Shown here: positions 25,605 through 35,356 of the stretch, piece after piece
How the letters are laid out: each line of letters opens with the position of its first letter
Position numbering within the stretch: the first letter of the stretch is position 1
Assembly (NCBI RefSeq): GCF_003254055.1
Contig: NZ_QKZT01000002.1
Coordinates: 310,001-374,000, forward strand
Origin: Algoriphagus chordae
GTDB lineage: Bacteria > Bacteroidota > Bacteroidia > Cytophagales > Cyclobacteriaceae
Reading direction: 5' to 3'
DNA: 64,000 bases
Translations under genes and position numbers: made by a program
The notes under the pieces: model-generated
The model's input: the letters and a program-made list of their open reading frames with translations, nothing else
Database searches by the model: none
Told to the model about the DNA's origin: nothing

Positions 25605-27095
25605 TTATCTGTTCATTTGGAGGTAATCTGGAGCTCTAATACTATCCTGCTTATCATACAGATAATTCCATTGACTCATGTAATCATCTGCTGGTAAAAA
25701 GGAATCATTTGTATCATCCAACTTGGCTTGAAGTATTTTTTCCAAGGAATCCTGCAGCTCTGAATACGCTGATTGATTAATTAGATTTTTGTTTTGAAAG
25801 GGATCTTTTTTATTGTCATATAGCAACCAAGGTCCCTGCAGATCCTTCACATACGTGTACCGTTCAGTACGAATTCCTCTATATTCCCTACCACCATTCG
25901 AAAAATTCCATTCATGAAATGGAACCGGCAACATTATCAGTGCTCCATCATTCTCGATATCTTTTCCACTGAGCAGCGCAGAAGAAAAGTCAGTTCCTTC
26001 TATGCTATTAGGAATACTGATATCACTTAATCCCAACAAGGTGGGAAGCAAATCAGGAGTATCTATTGGTCCTTTGATCTTCCTGGATTTATTGATCTTA
26101 TCTGGATATCTTATCAACATAGGTACTTTGATAGATTCATCCCAAGGTCTTTGCTTTCGCAAAAATCCTTTGGAAAACAGCATATCCCCATGTTCTGAGG
26201 TGAATACCAGAATCGTATTTTCTGTAAGACCTTCAGATTCTAATGTTTCAATCAAATCGCCCATTGCCTTGTCCAAAGCTGTTATATGAGCGTAATACCC
26301 GGCAATAACTTTCCTGGCACTATCCTGTAAATTTTCAGGAACGTTTGGTCTAAGAGTTAAGGAAGCCGCATCATACATCTCCTGATATTCCTGAGGAGCA
26401 GTTTGATAGGGATTATGAGGCGGTCCCCAAGACATCATTAATAAGAATGGGTTATCCTTGTTTTTTTTGATATAACTGATCGCGCTGTCCGTTTGTGAAA
26501 AAGCATCGTATCCTTTCCAATATTGCTTTTCATCATTTTCATCAAAGTAAAAGGAGTTGTTATAATCATGTGTCACCTCCCTCACTTTCCAATAATCAAA
26601 TCCCTGCCTGCGGTCTTTAGTCACCGGTTTGTCTCTCGCGCTAAAGGCATCCTCTCCCCTTTTATGACCATTTAAATGCCACTTTCCTATGTAGCCTGTC
26701 TGATAACCTTGCTCTTTATAGATCTCAGCCATTGTCAAAGCTTCGGAAGGAAGAGGCTTATCATTGTAAAAAACACCATTTGTAAGAGGGTATTGTCCTG
26801 TCAGAAAACTAGCCCTCCAAGGTGCACAAACCGCCATTACTGTTACGGCATTATCAAAAACCAGACTTTCTTTGGCTAACCTGTCGAGATTTGGTGTGAT
26901 CACATCGGTATTTCCAGCATATCCCACAGCGTCTGCCCGCCATTGGTCGGCGAGGATGAATATTACGTTCGGTTTTTCGCTTTGGGCTAAGGACTTAAAT
27001 GGAACTACATAATTGAAAAGGAGCAAAAGATTCAACCCCACTAGGAATTTGTAATCTCGAAGCTTAACTATAAATAAATTAACAATGTCAGTCAT
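25605..27095 (-). CDS. Sulfatase (formylglycine-dependent, S1 type)
   Basis: 496 residues with an N-terminal hydrophobic export segment (about 14-37) then the S1 sulfatase fold: PNVIFILADQWRADAVGYAG metal site and the formylglycine motif Cys90-A-P-W-R94. Further motifs are GKWHLNG, SEHGDMLFSKG and a C-terminal KDPFQNKNL segment. It should remove sulfate esters from a saccharide in the periplasm after maturation of Cys90 by a formylglycine-generating enzyme, which is not in the window. The ATG at 27095 lies one base from the SusD stop (27097), so it is translationally close to the SusC/SusD pair. It is the last gene of the ECF-sigma-controlled unit. Confidence 0.93.
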   Translation of the reverse strand: MTDIVNLFIVKLRDYKFLVGLNLLLLFNYVVPFKSLAQSEKPNVIFILADQWRADAVGYAGNTDVITPNLDRLAKESLVFDNAVTVMAVCAPWRASFLTGQYPLTNGVFYNDKPLPSEALTMAEIYKEQGYQTGYIGKWHLNGHKRGEDAFSARDKPVTKDRRQGFDYWKVREVTHDYNNSFYFDENDEKQYWKGYDAFSQTDSAISYIKKNKDNPFLLMMSWGPPHNPYQTAPQEYQEMYDAASLTLRPNVPENLQDSARKVIAGYYAHITALDKAMGDLIETLESEGLTENTILVFTSEHGDMLFSKGFLRKQRPWDESIKVPMLIRYPDKINKSRKIKGPIDTPDLLPTLLGLSDISIPNSIEGTDFSSALLSGKDIENDGALIMLPVPFHEWNFSNGGREYRGIRTERYTYVKDLQGPWLLYDNKKDPFQNKNLINQSAYSELQDSLEKILQAKLDDTNDSFLPADDYMSQWNYLYDKQDSIRAPDYLQMNR

Positions 27096-27096
27096 A

Positions 27097-28575
27097 TTAA
27101 TATCCTGGATTTTGGGTTAAACTATTAATAAGTATTTGCTCGGCTGGTAAGGGAGCTAATAGCTTATGGGGATCAATTTGGTAGGCGCTGTTGTATAGAA
27201 AATCTTTTTGAGCCAACTCCCGCTGTCCATGAGCAGTCATTACTTCTATAGCTTTGTCTGTTCTTTTTAGATCATACCAACGCTGATTCTCAAAGCAAAA
27301 CTCAACTTGGCGCTCCTTGGCTATCAACTCTTCCAGTTCTGCTTTTCCATAGCCAGACAGAGAAGCATCCAACCCTGCTCGATCACGCACTTGCTGAACG
27401 TAAGGCAAGGCCTCTCCAGTTTTTCCTTGCTCGTTCAAAGCCTCAGCATACATCAATAGCACATCGGAATATCTTAATACCGGGAAATTGTCTCCCGTGC
27501 GATCATCAGGCGCAGAGATTGGAGGCTTAAACTTGCCGGTGTACGGTATATCTCTCACCGCACCATCCCAATCGGGACCATTCCAGAATTTTATAGAGAC
27601 ATCTTTTCTTTTATCCCCATCTTCAAAAGCATTCAACAAATCCATTGTTGGCTGGTTCCAGCCAGCAGAGATAATATTAATATTAGGACGTTGTGTAATA
27701 CTTCCTTTTGAACTCCAAGGCGCGAACATGAAGATAAATCGATTAGAAAGCTCTCGGCTGTTTTCGGAATACTGCACACTAAAAATGGTTTCTGTATAAT
27801 CCTTGTTACTTGGATCATATAAATCCGCATAATCTGGCAACAGTGAATATTTATTCGAATCAATCACTTTTTTAAGTGCCTTTTCCGCATTGTCATATTC
27901 TTTCACTGTCAGATAAACCTTACCCAATAAGCCATAGGCAGCATTCAAATTGGCTCTACCATTTTCCTCCAATTGGGTAGCCAAAGCAAACTGATCTATC
28001 GCTGAATTCAAATCACTGATAATACTGGCGTATATCTCTTCCTCGCTTACCCTACCCATTTGAAGTGCTTCCTGAGCGCTAATTGGAGTCAGCACTAATG
28101 GAACACCTCCAAATTGCCTTACCAGATTAAAATAATATAAAGCGCGGAGGAAGTAAGCCTCTCCAGAAGATCTGCTTTTATACGCTAAATCTGACCATGC
28201 TACTTCAGGCCTATCTATCTCTACCAGCAGTTTGTTGGTTCTATTTATTCCATTGTAAGACAAATTCCAAAACTCTGAATAAGCCCTATTGTCAGCGGTA
28301 ATGATAAACTGATCAATAACGCCTCGCACAGCCTCACCCGTCAAGATATTATATTGAAAACTGGTATTGTCAGAGATTAACTCTGCAATAACCCAGTGCG
28401 TATTTTTCTCAATGTCTCTTAATGGTATATAACAGCCATTGGCTAAGAGAATAAACTCTTCCTGAGATTGATAGAAATTGCCTTCACTCAATGTGGTATC
28501 AGGGTAAATTTCCAAGAAATCATCCGCGCAGGAAGTAATAGTAAATAAGAGAACTATATATAGTAACTTTTTCAT
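27097..28575 (-). CDS. RagB/SusD family lipoprotein, pair 2
   Basis: 492 residues from the ATG at 28575, chosen because it begins the lipoprotein signal MKKLLYIVLLFTITSC (Cys16); a start 13 codons upstream at 28614 would bury the signal. SusD features are ADDFLEIYPDTTLSEGNFYQSQEEF, GEAYFLRALYYFNLVRQFGGVPLVL, FPVLRYSDVLLMYAEALNEQGK and VEFCFENQRWYDLKRTDKAIEVM. It binds saccharides at the cell surface as lid of the partner SusC, whose stop codon lies 45 bases upstream of this start. A sulfatase follows at once, pointing to a sulfated ligand. Confidence 0.93.
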   Translation of the reverse strand: MKKLLYIVLLFTITSCADDFLEIYPDTTLSEGNFYQSQEEFILLANGCYIPLRDIEKNTHWVIAELISDNTSFQYNILTGEAVRGVIDQFIITADNRAYSEFWNLSYNGINRTNKLLVEIDRPEVAWSDLAYKSRSSGEAYFLRALYYFNLVRQFGGVPLVLTPISAQEALQMGRVSEEEIYASIISDLNSAIDQFALATQLEENGRANLNAAYGLLGKVYLTVKEYDNAEKALKKVIDSNKYSLLPDYADLYDPSNKDYTETIFSVQYSENSRELSNRFIFMFAPWSSKGSITQRPNINIISAGWNQPTMDLLNAFEDGDKRKDVSIKFWNGPDWDGAVRDIPYTGKFKPPISAPDDRTGDNFPVLRYSDVLLMYAEALNEQGKTGEALPYVQQVRDRAGLDASLSGYGKAELEELIAKERQVEFCFENQRWYDLKRTDKAIEVMTAHGQRELAQKDFLYNSAYQIDPHKLLAPLPAEQILINSLTQNPGY

Positions 28576-28620
28576 AATGCAATAATTTAGCTTGTGATGG
28601 AACATCGTTTTCATTCCAGA

Positions 28621-31600
28621 TTAAAAAGAAAGATTAATTCCCAATGACATAGTCCTAGACAGCGGATACGATGTCATATCAAAACCAGGAACCAAAGTAT
28701 TATTCTGGTTCGCTGCCTGGCCTTCAGGATTTGCTCCTTTGTAATTGGTAAACATGGCTAAGTTTTGCACTGTAAAATACAGTCTTGAACTCTTTAATAC
28801 TTTCATTTTCTCAGACAAGCTCGATGGAATGGTATATCCCAAAGTCAAATTTGCAATACGCAAATAAGAAGCATCCTCCACCCACAGCGTTGATACTCTA
28901 TGTCCCCAGCTTGGCTTCAATTTTGGCACTCCGGAATGAATACCATCACCTGGGTTCTCAGTACTCCTCCATCTTTGCTCCCAATCTCTATCTACATTGA
29001 AAAATCCCTGTAAATTATCCGTGGTTTGTCTCAAGCCATTCATGACTTGACCACCAACTTGACCGTTTATAATTACCCCTAAGTCAAAGTTCTTGTAAGA
29101 GAAATTATTGGTAAGTCCGAAGATGAAGTCTGGATGGGGATTACCAATGATTGTGTAATCAAGCACATCATTGATAAATCCATCACCATTTACATCTTTA
29201 TATTTTACGTTTCCTTCATAGACCTGCGGAGAATTAACTACCCCAGGCTGGCTTAAGTATTCTGGCGTATATACTCCTTCAAGTACAAAACCGAAAAATT
29301 GACCAATAGGCTTCCCCACTACTGAAATATGTGTAGGATTCCCATCATTGTTGCCCGACAAAATTCTCACCGTATTATCATTCAAAGAAAGTACTTCGTT
29401 TCTGTTGAATGCGACATTCCCACTGATATTCCAACTAAATTCACCAGCGATAGGTGTTCCTCCCAAAGCGATTTCTATCCCTGTGTTTTGAACACTTCCT
29501 TGATTAATTGTTTGAGAATTAAATCCAGTGATGGCAGGTATCACATCTTCCAGCAACATGTTATTGCTTCTTCTCTTGAAATAATCAATCATGAAAAAGG
29601 CGCGGCTATTGAAAAAATCAAAATCCAATCCCACATCGATTTGATTTGATTCTTCCCAAGTCAGACTAGGATTGGATATCCCAACACTGGAGCCAGTCAC
29701 CTGAGTATTTCCAAAGACATAGGACCCAGCGCTGATATTAGCCAAATGAGCATAATTCCCGATGTTATTATTTCCACTTTTGCCATAGCTGACTCTTAAC
29801 TTCAAATTATCTATCCAGGATATGTCATTGAAAAACTCCTCTTCTGACACTCTCCATGCACCCGCTAATGAGGGAAAGATTGCAAAACGGTTATCACTCC
29901 CAAATCGTGAAGAACCATCCGCTCTAAAAGTTGCGGTGAATAAATAACGCTCTTTGAATGAATAGTTGATTCTTCCCAAATATGAAATCATACTCCACTC
30001 ATTTACTGCCTCACCCCATGAATTAATAGCTTGGGCCGCGTTGATCGTTGTTATCAAATCATTCGGATAAGGGCTGGCATTCAAATTTATATTATTGGAA
30101 TTAAAGCGTTGGATGGTATACCCCAGTAAGGAGTTGAATGAATGTTCTCCAAAACTCAAATCGTAATTAACTGTATTCTCAACCAACCAATTGAAGCTAT
30201 TGTATCGGGTATTTGTAGAGTTACCTGTACCTGCAGTAGGCGGTCTATTAGATCCCCCCACGGTGCTAGGAACATATTGAAAATACTTAGATGCTTCCAA
30301 AATTGTATTCAAGGAAGACCTGAAACGAAGGTTTGGTAATATGCTCCATTCCAAAAATGCTAAGCCCAGGTTTTGAAAGGACTTCTGCTCGGTAGTCATT
30401 TCCTGCAGTACATACAATGGATTAGCGAAGCTCCATGCTGAGTGAAATTTGCTTTGAGGAGCTACTATGTATGGTTTAAGATTTCCATTTTCATCATAAG
30501 GAGTAGAAATTGGGTTTGCCCAAATACTCACACCTAAGACATCTTCCCTATTAAGGTTTGTATTCGCTCGTTGCTGGCTTATATAGGTGGGTTGTATCGA
30601 GACACCTAATTTTAGATTAGGAGTGATATCTGTTTCAATCCCAAGTTTCGTACTAAAACGCTCTATACCAGTTTCCTTCAAAACACCTTGTTGATTAAAA
30701 TACCCAAGACTGAAATTAATACGAGAATCTTCTGTCCCCTTTTGAAGATTGAAATTGTAATCTTGAATCGGAGCATCTCTAAGAATGAGATCATACCAAT
30801 CCGTACCTCGCCCAGTAAGCGCATCTAGATCTCTATATTCTGCAGGATAGTCTTCTAAGGTAGACTCTCTATTCTCCCTTAAATCTACTTCAAGGTCAAT
30901 TCTATCTCGCTGTAGCTGGGCAAACTCTCTCTGATTCAGCATATTTGGTCTACCTTTTTGTGGTACCTGCTGAACTCCGGCCATAGCGGAAAAAGTAATA
31001 TTAGTCTGGTTATAAGTGCCCTTTTTGGTAGTGATCATGATCACACCATTTGCTCCTCTAGAACCATAAATGGCTGTGGAAGAAGCATCTTTTAAGATTG
31101 TGATAGACTCTATATTATTTGGGTCAATGAATGCCAAAGGATTCAAAGACTGGTTCATCCCAGAGGAATAAGGCATACCATCCACTACATAAAGAGGCTC
31201 ATTCCCAGCTCCAAGGGATCCACTGCCCCGAATCTTGATAGAGGTACCTGCGCCTGGAGCGCCTGATACCTGCTGAATCTGAACACCTGCAACTTGGCCA
31301 ATCATTTTTTGATCGACCGAAGAAACGGGAAGATCCTTGATCGTTTTTTCATTGACAGTGGCCACAGACCCAGTGACATCTTCCTTCTTCTGAGTTCCGT
31401 ATCCGACCACTACAACTTCATCTAATGCCTGCTCATCTTCACGCATAGTCACATTGATTTCTGTTTGGTTTGCTACAGCTACTTTTTGCTGACTGAAACC
31501 TATAAATGAAAACACCAAGACATCACCTGCTTCAGCTTCAATAGAATATCTCCCATCAATATCAGATACAGTTCCGCTGGTGGTGCCTTCGACGATTATT

Positions 31601-32055
31601 GTCACTCCTGGTAAGGGCGCTCCGGTATTGTCACTGACAAGACCTGAAATACTTATAGCGCTGATTTGAGTAAGATCTTCCGTTGCCGCGCTCTTGTCCT
31701 GGGCAAGCCACATAGAAATATTTCTATTTACCTGTTGAAAATTCAGGCCAGTTTGGCTACCAATTTCCTTAAGTAAGTCTTCTACAGAAACCTTATTAGA
31801 TCTTACAGATACTTTTTGATTGAGATAGGTTTCATTTTCATGAATTGTAAACTGAAACTCAGTTTGCCTCTCCACTTCATGTAGCACGTTCAGCAGTTTC
31901 TCTTCATTAAAAGAAACTTTCACATAAACTTCATCGATTTTTTGGGCTTTGATTGAGTGGGCAAGTACCACGTTCAATACGAGCATTTGAAACAAAAAAC
32001 CATACAGGGTGTATTTTGTCATCCGCAGTAATAGCAGTAAAGGTTTATTTATCAT
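28621..32055 (-). CDS. SusC-type TonB-dependent transporter with STN signalling domain, pair 2
   Basis: 1144 residues. After the signal sequence an STN domain (about 45-115, VYVKVSFNEEKLLNVLHEVERQTEFQFTIHE) precedes a CarboxypepD_reg-like domain (ISGLVSDNTGAPLPGVTIIVEGTTSGT), the region DEVVVVGYGTQKKEDVTGSV, a plug (MIGQVAGVQIQQVSGAPGAGTSIKIRG, DASSTAIYGSRGANGVIMITTKKG) and the barrel ending MSLGINLSF. The STN domain marks a transducer that talks to the FecR protein encoded directly upstream, so ligand uptake should activate the ECF sigma factor. The ATG at 32055 is preceded by a 117-base gap with a strong hairpin. Confidence 0.94.
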   Translation of the reverse strand: MINKPLLLLLRMTKYTLYGFLFQMLVLNVVLAHSIKAQKIDEVYVKVSFNEEKLLNVLHEVERQTEFQFTIHENETYLNQKVSVRSNKVSVEDLLKEIGSQTGLNFQQVNRNISMWLAQDKSAATEDLTQISAISISGLVSDNTGAPLPGVTIIVEGTTSGTVSDIDGRYSIEAEAGDVLVFSFIGFSQQKVAVANQTEINVTMREDEQALDEVVVVGYGTQKKEDVTGSVATVNEKTIKDLPVSSVDQKMIGQVAGVQIQQVSGAPGAGTSIKIRGSGSLGAGNEPLYVVDGMPYSSGMNQSLNPLAFIDPNNIESITILKDASSTAIYGSRGANGVIMITTKKGTYNQTNITFSAMAGVQQVPQKGRPNMLNQREFAQLQRDRIDLEVDLRENRESTLEDYPAEYRDLDALTGRGTDWYDLILRDAPIQDYNFNLQKGTEDSRINFSLGYFNQQGVLKETGIERFSTKLGIETDITPNLKLGVSIQPTYISQQRANTNLNREDVLGVSIWANPISTPYDENGNLKPYIVAPQSKFHSAWSFANPLYVLQEMTTEQKSFQNLGLAFLEWSILPNLRFRSSLNTILEASKYFQYVPSTVGGSNRPPTAGTGNSTNTRYNSFNWLVENTVNYDLSFGEHSFNSLLGYTIQRFNSNNINLNASPYPNDLITTINAAQAINSWGEAVNEWSMISYLGRINYSFKERYLFTATFRADGSSRFGSDNRFAIFPSLAGAWRVSEEEFFNDISWIDNLKLRVSYGKSGNNNIGNYAHLANISAGSYVFGNTQVTGSSVGISNPSLTWEESNQIDVGLDFDFFNSRAFFMIDYFKRRSNNMLLEDVIPAITGFNSQTINQGSVQNTGIEIALGGTPIAGEFSWNISGNVAFNRNEVLSLNDNTVRILSGNNDGNPTHISVVGKPIGQFFGFVLEGVYTPEYLSQPGVVNSPQVYEGNVKYKDVNGDGFINDVLDYTIIGNPHPDFIFGLTNNFSYKNFDLGVIINGQVGGQVMNGLRQTTDNLQGFFNVDRDWEQRWRSTENPGDGIHSGVPKLKPSWGHRVSTLWVEDASYLRIANLTLGYTIPSSLSEKMKVLKSSRLYFTVQNLAMFTNYKGANPEGQAANQNNTLVPGFDMTSYPLSRTMSLGINLSF

Positions 32056-32134
32056 AATTTTGGGTTATTGAGTACTGACAAGTATTTAATTAGGCATAGC
32101 TAATGTGCGTCCAAACAAATTAGTTATGCTGCTT

Positions 32135-32167
32135 CAGAATCAATGGGGTACGAACCCATTGGTTCTG
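32135..32167. terminator. Strong hairpin between fecR-like and susC-like genes
   Basis: CAGAATCAATGGG pairs with CCCATTGGTTCTG around the loop GTACGAA, with one T-G mismatch. On the plus strand it is followed by seven T, on the minus strand it has A-rich sequence before and no T run after. For the minus-strand operon it is therefore more likely an attenuator or RNA-stability element between FecR and SusC than a full stop. Confidence 0.65.
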
Positions 32168-32172
32168 TTTTT

Positions 32173-33180
32173 TTAAAATGTGATCGTCACATTCGAATGC
32201 TTTATTTCATAGGCAAATTTTCTAGAGTATTGTAAATCAGTTAATACGTTTTTCAAGCTTTGGTTCTCATATACTGTAGTCACTTTCCAGTTGGAAGGCA
32301 CTTTTCCTCTTAATTCAATTTGAACTCCATACCATCTCTCGAGACTGAGTTTTACTTCAGGAAGATTAGCCTGCGTGAAAACCAACCTCCCTTCTTTCCA
32401 GCCAACAACCTCTTCTAAATCAAAGTCTTGCTCTAAAAAAGTTTTGGAATCTGATGAAAGCAACAATTCCTTTCCAGGCTTTAGAATTAAAGAATTGTCT
32501 GCATTTGAAAGTTGATTTATACTCACTACTCCTTCCACCAATGAAATCCGTAAATCCTCCTCCTCAAATGCTTTCACATTAAAAGCGGTACCTAAGGCGA
32601 TGGTTTCAAACGATCTGCTCTCAACTATAAATGGCTTGGATTTATCCTTAGCAACTTCAAAGAAGCCTTCTCCTTTTAGGTAAACCCTTCTCTCATCTCC
32701 GACAAATCCGCTTAAATATTTGATACTAGAACTGCTATTCAGGTAAACAACTGAACCATCAGGTAGAAAAATTTTAGTTTTTTGACCGGGCTTATTCTCT
32801 CTAAAAATGAAAGTTGGAACTTCGGCCGCTACCTCATTGTCTTTTCCTTTTTCTAGCTGCTGGTAGTAAAAAATACTCATCGCCAATGCTGCCATTAAGA
32901 AAATGCTCGCCGCATAATTGAATACAATCCGCCACTTTCTCTGACTAGTGGACTTTTTTTGATGAGCTTTCTCCCAAATATCATTGGCCTTTTCTTCCAA
33001 ATTGACTAAAATCGGCTCAGGAGTACTTTGGTTAGTTACTTTTTTAAATGTTTCAAATACCTCCAGATTTTCATCACACAGGTTTGCCCAATTTTCCAGG
33101 ATTAAAAGTTCCTCCTGGCTAGCAGTGTTTGTCAGCCACTTTGAAAGAATAAGGTCGATTTGATCTTCAGGTACATTCAC
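32173..33180 (-). CDS. FecR family anti-sigma factor
   Basis: 335 residues. A cytoplasmic N-terminal part with ILSKWLTNTASQEELLILENWANLCDEN is followed by one membrane helix (about 87-105, FNYAASIFLMAALAMSIFYY) and the periplasmic FecR domain (TKIFLPDGSVVYLNSSSSIKYLSGF to PFIVESRSFETIALGTAFNVKAF), ending in the DUF4974 part ERWYGVQIELRGKVPSNWKVT. The frame begins with GTG at 33180. It should hold the ECF sigma factor inactive until the STN-SusC transporter signals substrate. It lies 191 bases after the sigma gene and 117 bases before the transporter. Confidence 0.92.
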   Translation of the reverse strand: MNVPEDQIDLILSKWLTNTASQEELLILENWANLCDENLEVFETFKKVTNQSTPEPILVNLEEKANDIWEKAHQKKSTSQRKWRIVFNYAASIFLMAALAMSIFYYQQLEKGKDNEVAAEVPTFIFRENKPGQKTKIFLPDGSVVYLNSSSSIKYLSGFVGDERRVYLKGEGFFEVAKDKSKPFIVESRSFETIALGTAFNVKAFEEEDLRISLVEGVVSINQLSNADNSLILKPGKELLLSSDSKTFLEQDFDLEEVVGWKEGRLVFTQANLPEVKLSLERWYGVQIELRGKVPSNWKVTTVYENQSLKNVLTDLQYSRKFAYEIKHSNVTITF

Positions 33181-33371
33181 CTTACCAAGACAACTTTAAG
33201 AATCAAAAGGCGTAATGCACTTCGAATATTTTATGAAATTTTATTTCAAACCTGATCAAATAAGCAGAACAAATGATACAAATGAAATTCATTTCCCAAA
33301 CAATGAATCAGCTATAGGATTAATAAAAGCTTTTGGGCTGGACTGAATTGCTATATTTTAAAAAAGTTAGG

Positions 33372-34025
33372 TTAGAACTTAAAAAAATCGGAAATCAACA
33401 CGACCAATGTTACTAAACTGCCTACTTTTAAAGAAATCGGGATGATTTTCGGGGCACTATTTTGAGTTTCGATATAAACCGAAATTTCTGCTCTTAAATC
33501 CCTTACTGCTAATTCCAAGTGTTTCTTCACAGTTTTTTCGGCAATATCAAGCAATTTGGAAACCTCCTTGATTTTTAGCCCATCATCCTTGATCATTTTG
33601 TAGACTAGCCTTCTTTTATGAGGCAATCTATCAACACAGCCTGCTATTTTATCGCGCAATTCTGAAGCTACTAGTTGCTCCAGAGGCTGGGTATATTCAT
33701 TGGTTTTAAAATCCTGCAGATCAATTGGAGAAAATAAACTACTCTTTCTTTTATTCTTTTTTAGCTGATTAAGGCATTGATTTTTTACAGAATAATATAG
33801 GTATCCTTCAAAATTATCTATTTCCATTAGTTGTGATTGATTCTGCAAAAGTCTTATAAAGACTTCTGAAACCATATCTTCAGCCTCTTCATAATTTGGT
33901 AAAAAACAGGTAGCAAATGTGATCAGTTTTGAATGATACCTTTTAAAAAGTTCAGTAAAAGCAGCCTTGTCTGAATCCACCGAAATCCTATGTAGTAATA
34001 GCTTATTGGAGGACTGAGAGGCCAT
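33372..34025 (-). CDS. ECF RNA polymerase sigma factor
   Basis: 217 residues. Region 2 (DKAAFTELFKRYHSKLITFATCFLPNYEEAEDMVSEVFIRLLQN) and region 4 (CVDRLPHKRRLVYKMIKDDGLKIKEVSKLLDIAEKTVKKHLELAVRDLR) are complete and of the Bacteroidota FecI type. The last ~25 residues (IIPISLKVGSLVTLVVLISDFFKF) are hydrophobic and could anchor the protein to the membrane, which is seen in some Bacteroidota ECF factors. It should direct transcription of the following transporter, SusD and sulfatase once released by FecR. Confidence 0.92.
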   Translation of the reverse strand: MASQSSNKLLLHRISVDSDKAAFTELFKRYHSKLITFATCFLPNYEEAEDMVSEVFIRLLQNQSQLMEIDNFEGYLYYSVKNQCLNQLKKNKRKSSLFSPIDLQDFKTNEYTQPLEQLVASELRDKIAGCVDRLPHKRRLVYKMIKDDGLKIKEVSKLLDIAEKTVKKHLELAVRDLRAEISVYIETQNSAPKIIPISLKVGSLVTLVVLISDFFKF

Positions 34026-34342
34026 GGGGATCTGGGTTTATCTATTAAGCATTTTCAATTTGAAACTAACTACTTATAGAATTAGAAAGTATATATCATT
34101 TCTAAATCATAAACTCACTAGCTAATCACCACTTAATATCAGCTGTGTAGAATCCATTTCCATCCTGTACTATAGGGGACGAGACTATAAAAAATAATTC
34201 TCTTTATCGATTCCTCAAACCATATTTTATTTGCTTTATAAAAGTAAAATCATACTAATAACTAGTTTAAGCATGAATTTCCTGATAAAAATTGATCTTG
34301 ATTCAGAAAGGATAAGGAATCAAGAAAAAACAAGTTATGCTA
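34026..34342. other. Upstream region of the sigma-factor gene
   Basis: 317 AT-rich bases between the ECF sigma gene and the convergently placed VOC gene. It must hold the sigma-gene promoter on the minus strand. No gene, clear hairpin or repeat was seen. Confidence 0.4.
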
Positions 34343-34753
34343 CTAGGAAAACACTTCATCTTTATTTGAGAAGGACTTGAATTCTATAGGATTGCCGCTA
34401 AAGTCAAATACAAACATAGTCAGCTGCTCTCCCACTCCGCCGGCATATCTCTTTTGTGGTTTGATCACAAACTCTATCCCTGCATCTTCCAGCCTTTGTT
34501 GAACATCTTCAAATTCTCGGGCTTCCAATAAGCATCCGAAATGTGGGATTGGAACCTTAATCCCATCTACTTTCCCGCAGTAATCCAATTCCGGAAAATT
34601 GTCACTGATGTGAGCTGAAAGTTGATTCTCGAAGAAATTAAAATCAAGCCAAGTTTCGGTAGACCTTCTCTCCTCACAGCCCAAAACATCTAGGTAGAAT
34701 TTACGCGTGGAAGGAATATCTTTTACTTTAAAAGCAAAATGAAATGCACTCAT
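34343..34753 (-). CDS. Single-domain VOC/glyoxalase protein
   Basis: 136 residues, one VOC module. Visible are FHFAFKVKDIPSTRKFYLDVLGCEERR at the start, IPHFGCLLEAREFEDVQQRLEDAGIEFVIKPQ in the middle and MFVFDFSGNPIEFKSF at the end, giving His and Glu positions expected of metal ligands. The pattern resembles glyoxalase/bleomycin-resistance/dioxygenase proteins; the substrate is unknown. It is divergent from an Lrp/AsnC regulator 131 bases away, which may control it. This pair is unrelated in function to the sulfatase genes on both sides. Confidence 0.85.
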   Translation of the reverse strand: MSAFHFAFKVKDIPSTRKFYLDVLGCEERRSTETWLDFNFFENQLSAHISDNFPELDYCGKVDGIKVPIPHFGCLLEAREFEDVQQRLEDAGIEFVIKPQKRYAGGVGEQLTMFVFDFSGNPIEFKSFSNKDEVFS

Positions 34754-34884
34754 GGGGAAATAAAATTAGAAATGAAACTAAGCAAAATTAGTTTGAAATC
34801 GGATTTACATAAAATTGAATCAATTCAAATACTTTAATTATTCCATAAAATCGTTGATATTTACAAACAAGTAACAACGATTTT

Positions 34885-35322
34885 ATGGCAGACACCTTAG
34901 ATTTAAAAATATTGGATGAATTGAAGCTGAATTCTCGGGCTTCCTTCGCAGAAATAGGACGTAAAGTTGGGCTTTCCCCTTCTTCGGCCAGGGAGAGGGT
35001 CCAAAGAATGGAGATCTCAGGCCTTATTAAAAAATATAGCCTAGAGCTAGATTACACTCATCTCGGAAATTCAATCGAAGCATTTATGTTACTCAAAATT
35101 TTTCATGGCAAACTCAAGCAATTCCTGACCATAGTCCCCAACTATACGGAAATTCAGGAATGCCATAGAATCTTGGGAAGTGACAATATCCATATGAGAT
35201 TGGTATTAAAGGATCAACTTCACCTGCAGCGTTTTATTGACTCCATCATGGAATATGGGCATACGACCACCCACTTGATACTGTCAGATATCACTTCCGG
35301 TAAAACCAAAAGCATTAAGTAA
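34885..35322 (+). CDS. Lrp/AsnC family transcriptional regulator
   Basis: 145 residues. The N-terminal HTH (LDLKILDELKLNSRASFAEIGRKVGLSPSSARERVQRMEISGLIKKYS) is followed by a RAM/AsnC ligand domain (about 65-140, IEAFMLLKI to ECHRILGSDNIHMRLVLKD). Such regulators usually respond to amino acids. It is divergent from the VOC gene, its most probable target, and converges with the sulfatase ending at 35357. The short inverted sequence CAACGATTTTATGG-like repeats around 34847-34883 could hold its own site, but this is weak. Confidence 0.9.
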   Translation: MADTLDLKILDELKLNSRASFAEIGRKVGLSPSSARERVQRMEISGLIKKYSLELDYTHLGNSIEAFMLLKIFHGKLKQFLTIVPNYTEIQECHRILGSDNIHMRLVLKDQLHLQRFIDSIMEYGHTTTHLILSDITSGKTKSIK

Positions 35323-35356
35323 AGGGAATGTGAAGAAGCTAACCTAACTTCCAAAG

